A stretch of DNA of 64,000 nt from contig NZ_FNSI01000001.1 in assembly GCF_900104955.1 (NCBI RefSeq), positions 2,266,001 to 2,330,000 on the forward strand. The letters run 5' to 3'. The notes beneath the pieces are model-generated. The model searched no databases. It had not been told where the DNA came from and saw nothing but the letters and a program-made list of their open reading frames with translations. Below, in pieces: positions 63,946 to 64,000 of this stretch (position 1 is the first letter of the stretch; each line of letters opens with the position of its first letter). The DNA comes from Beijerinckia sp. 28-YEA-48 (lineage in GTDB: Bacteria; Pseudomonadota; Alphaproteobacteria; Rhizobiales; Beijerinckiaceae). The translations under genes and the position numbers were made by a program.

Positions 63946-64000
63946 ATGGATCTTCGCCATTTGCGTTATTTCGTGGCTGTCGCCGAGGAGGGCAGCATGA
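63946..64000 (+). CDS. LysR-family transcriptional regulator, N-terminus only
   Basis: Begins MDLRHLRYFVAVAEEGSM and runs off the window. These 18 residues are the canonical start of the LysR helix-turn-helix domain. Its place opposite the NicC-like monooxygenase is the usual arrangement for a pathway activator. Confidence 0.88.
   Translation, partial: MDLRHLRYFVAVAEEGSM

Noticed and set aside
1-64000. CRISPR arrays, rRNA, tRNA and insertion sequences
   Set aside because: No regularly spaced repeats, no rRNA blocks, no tRNA T-arm plus acceptor pattern and no transposase frame were recognised by reading; a tRNAscan or IS database search was not possible.

Overview
The window is a GC-rich chromosomal segment of an alphaproteobacterium, most likely of the Hyphomicrobiales (rhizobia/Xanthobacteraceae/Beijerinckiaceae side). 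The evidence is gene content and order: rpsB-tsf-pyrH-frr-uppS-cdsA-dxr-rseP, proS-lolC-lolD-dnaE, an Irr-type Fur protein, a short ProS without the editing insertion, a ribosomal protein S2 with a long C-terminal extension, LexA boxes of the alphaproteobacterial GTTC-N7-GTTC type, and many Bug/TTT solute receptors.

Layout. 1-10 kb: translation, isoprenoid and lipid genes on the minus strand, interrupted between tsf and pyrH by irr (plus strand) and an Fsr-like efflux pump. 10-15.9 kb: an orphan TadG-like von Willebrand protein, a TTT receptor with a Tat-exported amidohydrolase, and a PIMT-like methyltransferase. 15.9-23.1 kb: dnaE, lolD, lolC/E and proS, all minus. Upstream of dnaE lies a 32-codon membrane-protein gene whose promoter carries a LexA box, a strong candidate for a SidA-type SOS division inhibitor. 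23.1-23.7 kb has no protein gene but has a promoter and terminator that frame a probable small RNA. 23.7-29.7 kb: tgt-queA, two cyclophilins around a secreted protein, coaD, an ankyrin protein and a GlcG/HbpS-like protein. 29.8-31.5 kb: an accessory island with a T4-beta-family protein and an sce7726-family PD-(D/E)XK-like protein, convergent and overlapping by 153 bp. 31.6-40.3 kb: a HAD phosphatase, gyrA, a MetX-like enzyme, ssb and divergent uvrA, with one LexA box serving ssb and uvrA. 40.9-45.5 kb: a three-gene 2-oxoacid:ferredoxin oxidoreductase operon. 45.8-49.6 kb: a TTT receptor, MarR, a gutted FAH-family gene, cysQ and a VOC pair.

49.7-64 kb looks like a degradation region for an aromatic or N-heterocyclic compound. 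It has a TetR regulator, a large alpha/beta hydrolase, a LigB-type ring-cleavage dioxygenase, an isochorismatase-fold hydrolase, a LeuCD-type hydro-lyase (maleate hydratase is a plausible role), a maleate-isomerase-fold protein, two FAD monooxygenases (one resembling 6-hydroxynicotinate 3-monooxygenase), an ABC receptor, a frameshifted MFS transporter and the start of a LysR gene. An alpha-oxoamine synthase sits among them. Palindromic dispersed repeats fill the convergent gaps at 40.3, 55.8 and 60.9 kb.

Regulation visible in the sequence: two LexA boxes whose N7 spacers hold a promoter -10 element (19.6 and 37.1 kb), and an Irr-box-like dyad plus a perfect FNR/FixK box upstream of irr (5.79-5.85 kb). 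No rRNA, tRNA, CRISPR array or insertion sequence was recognised.
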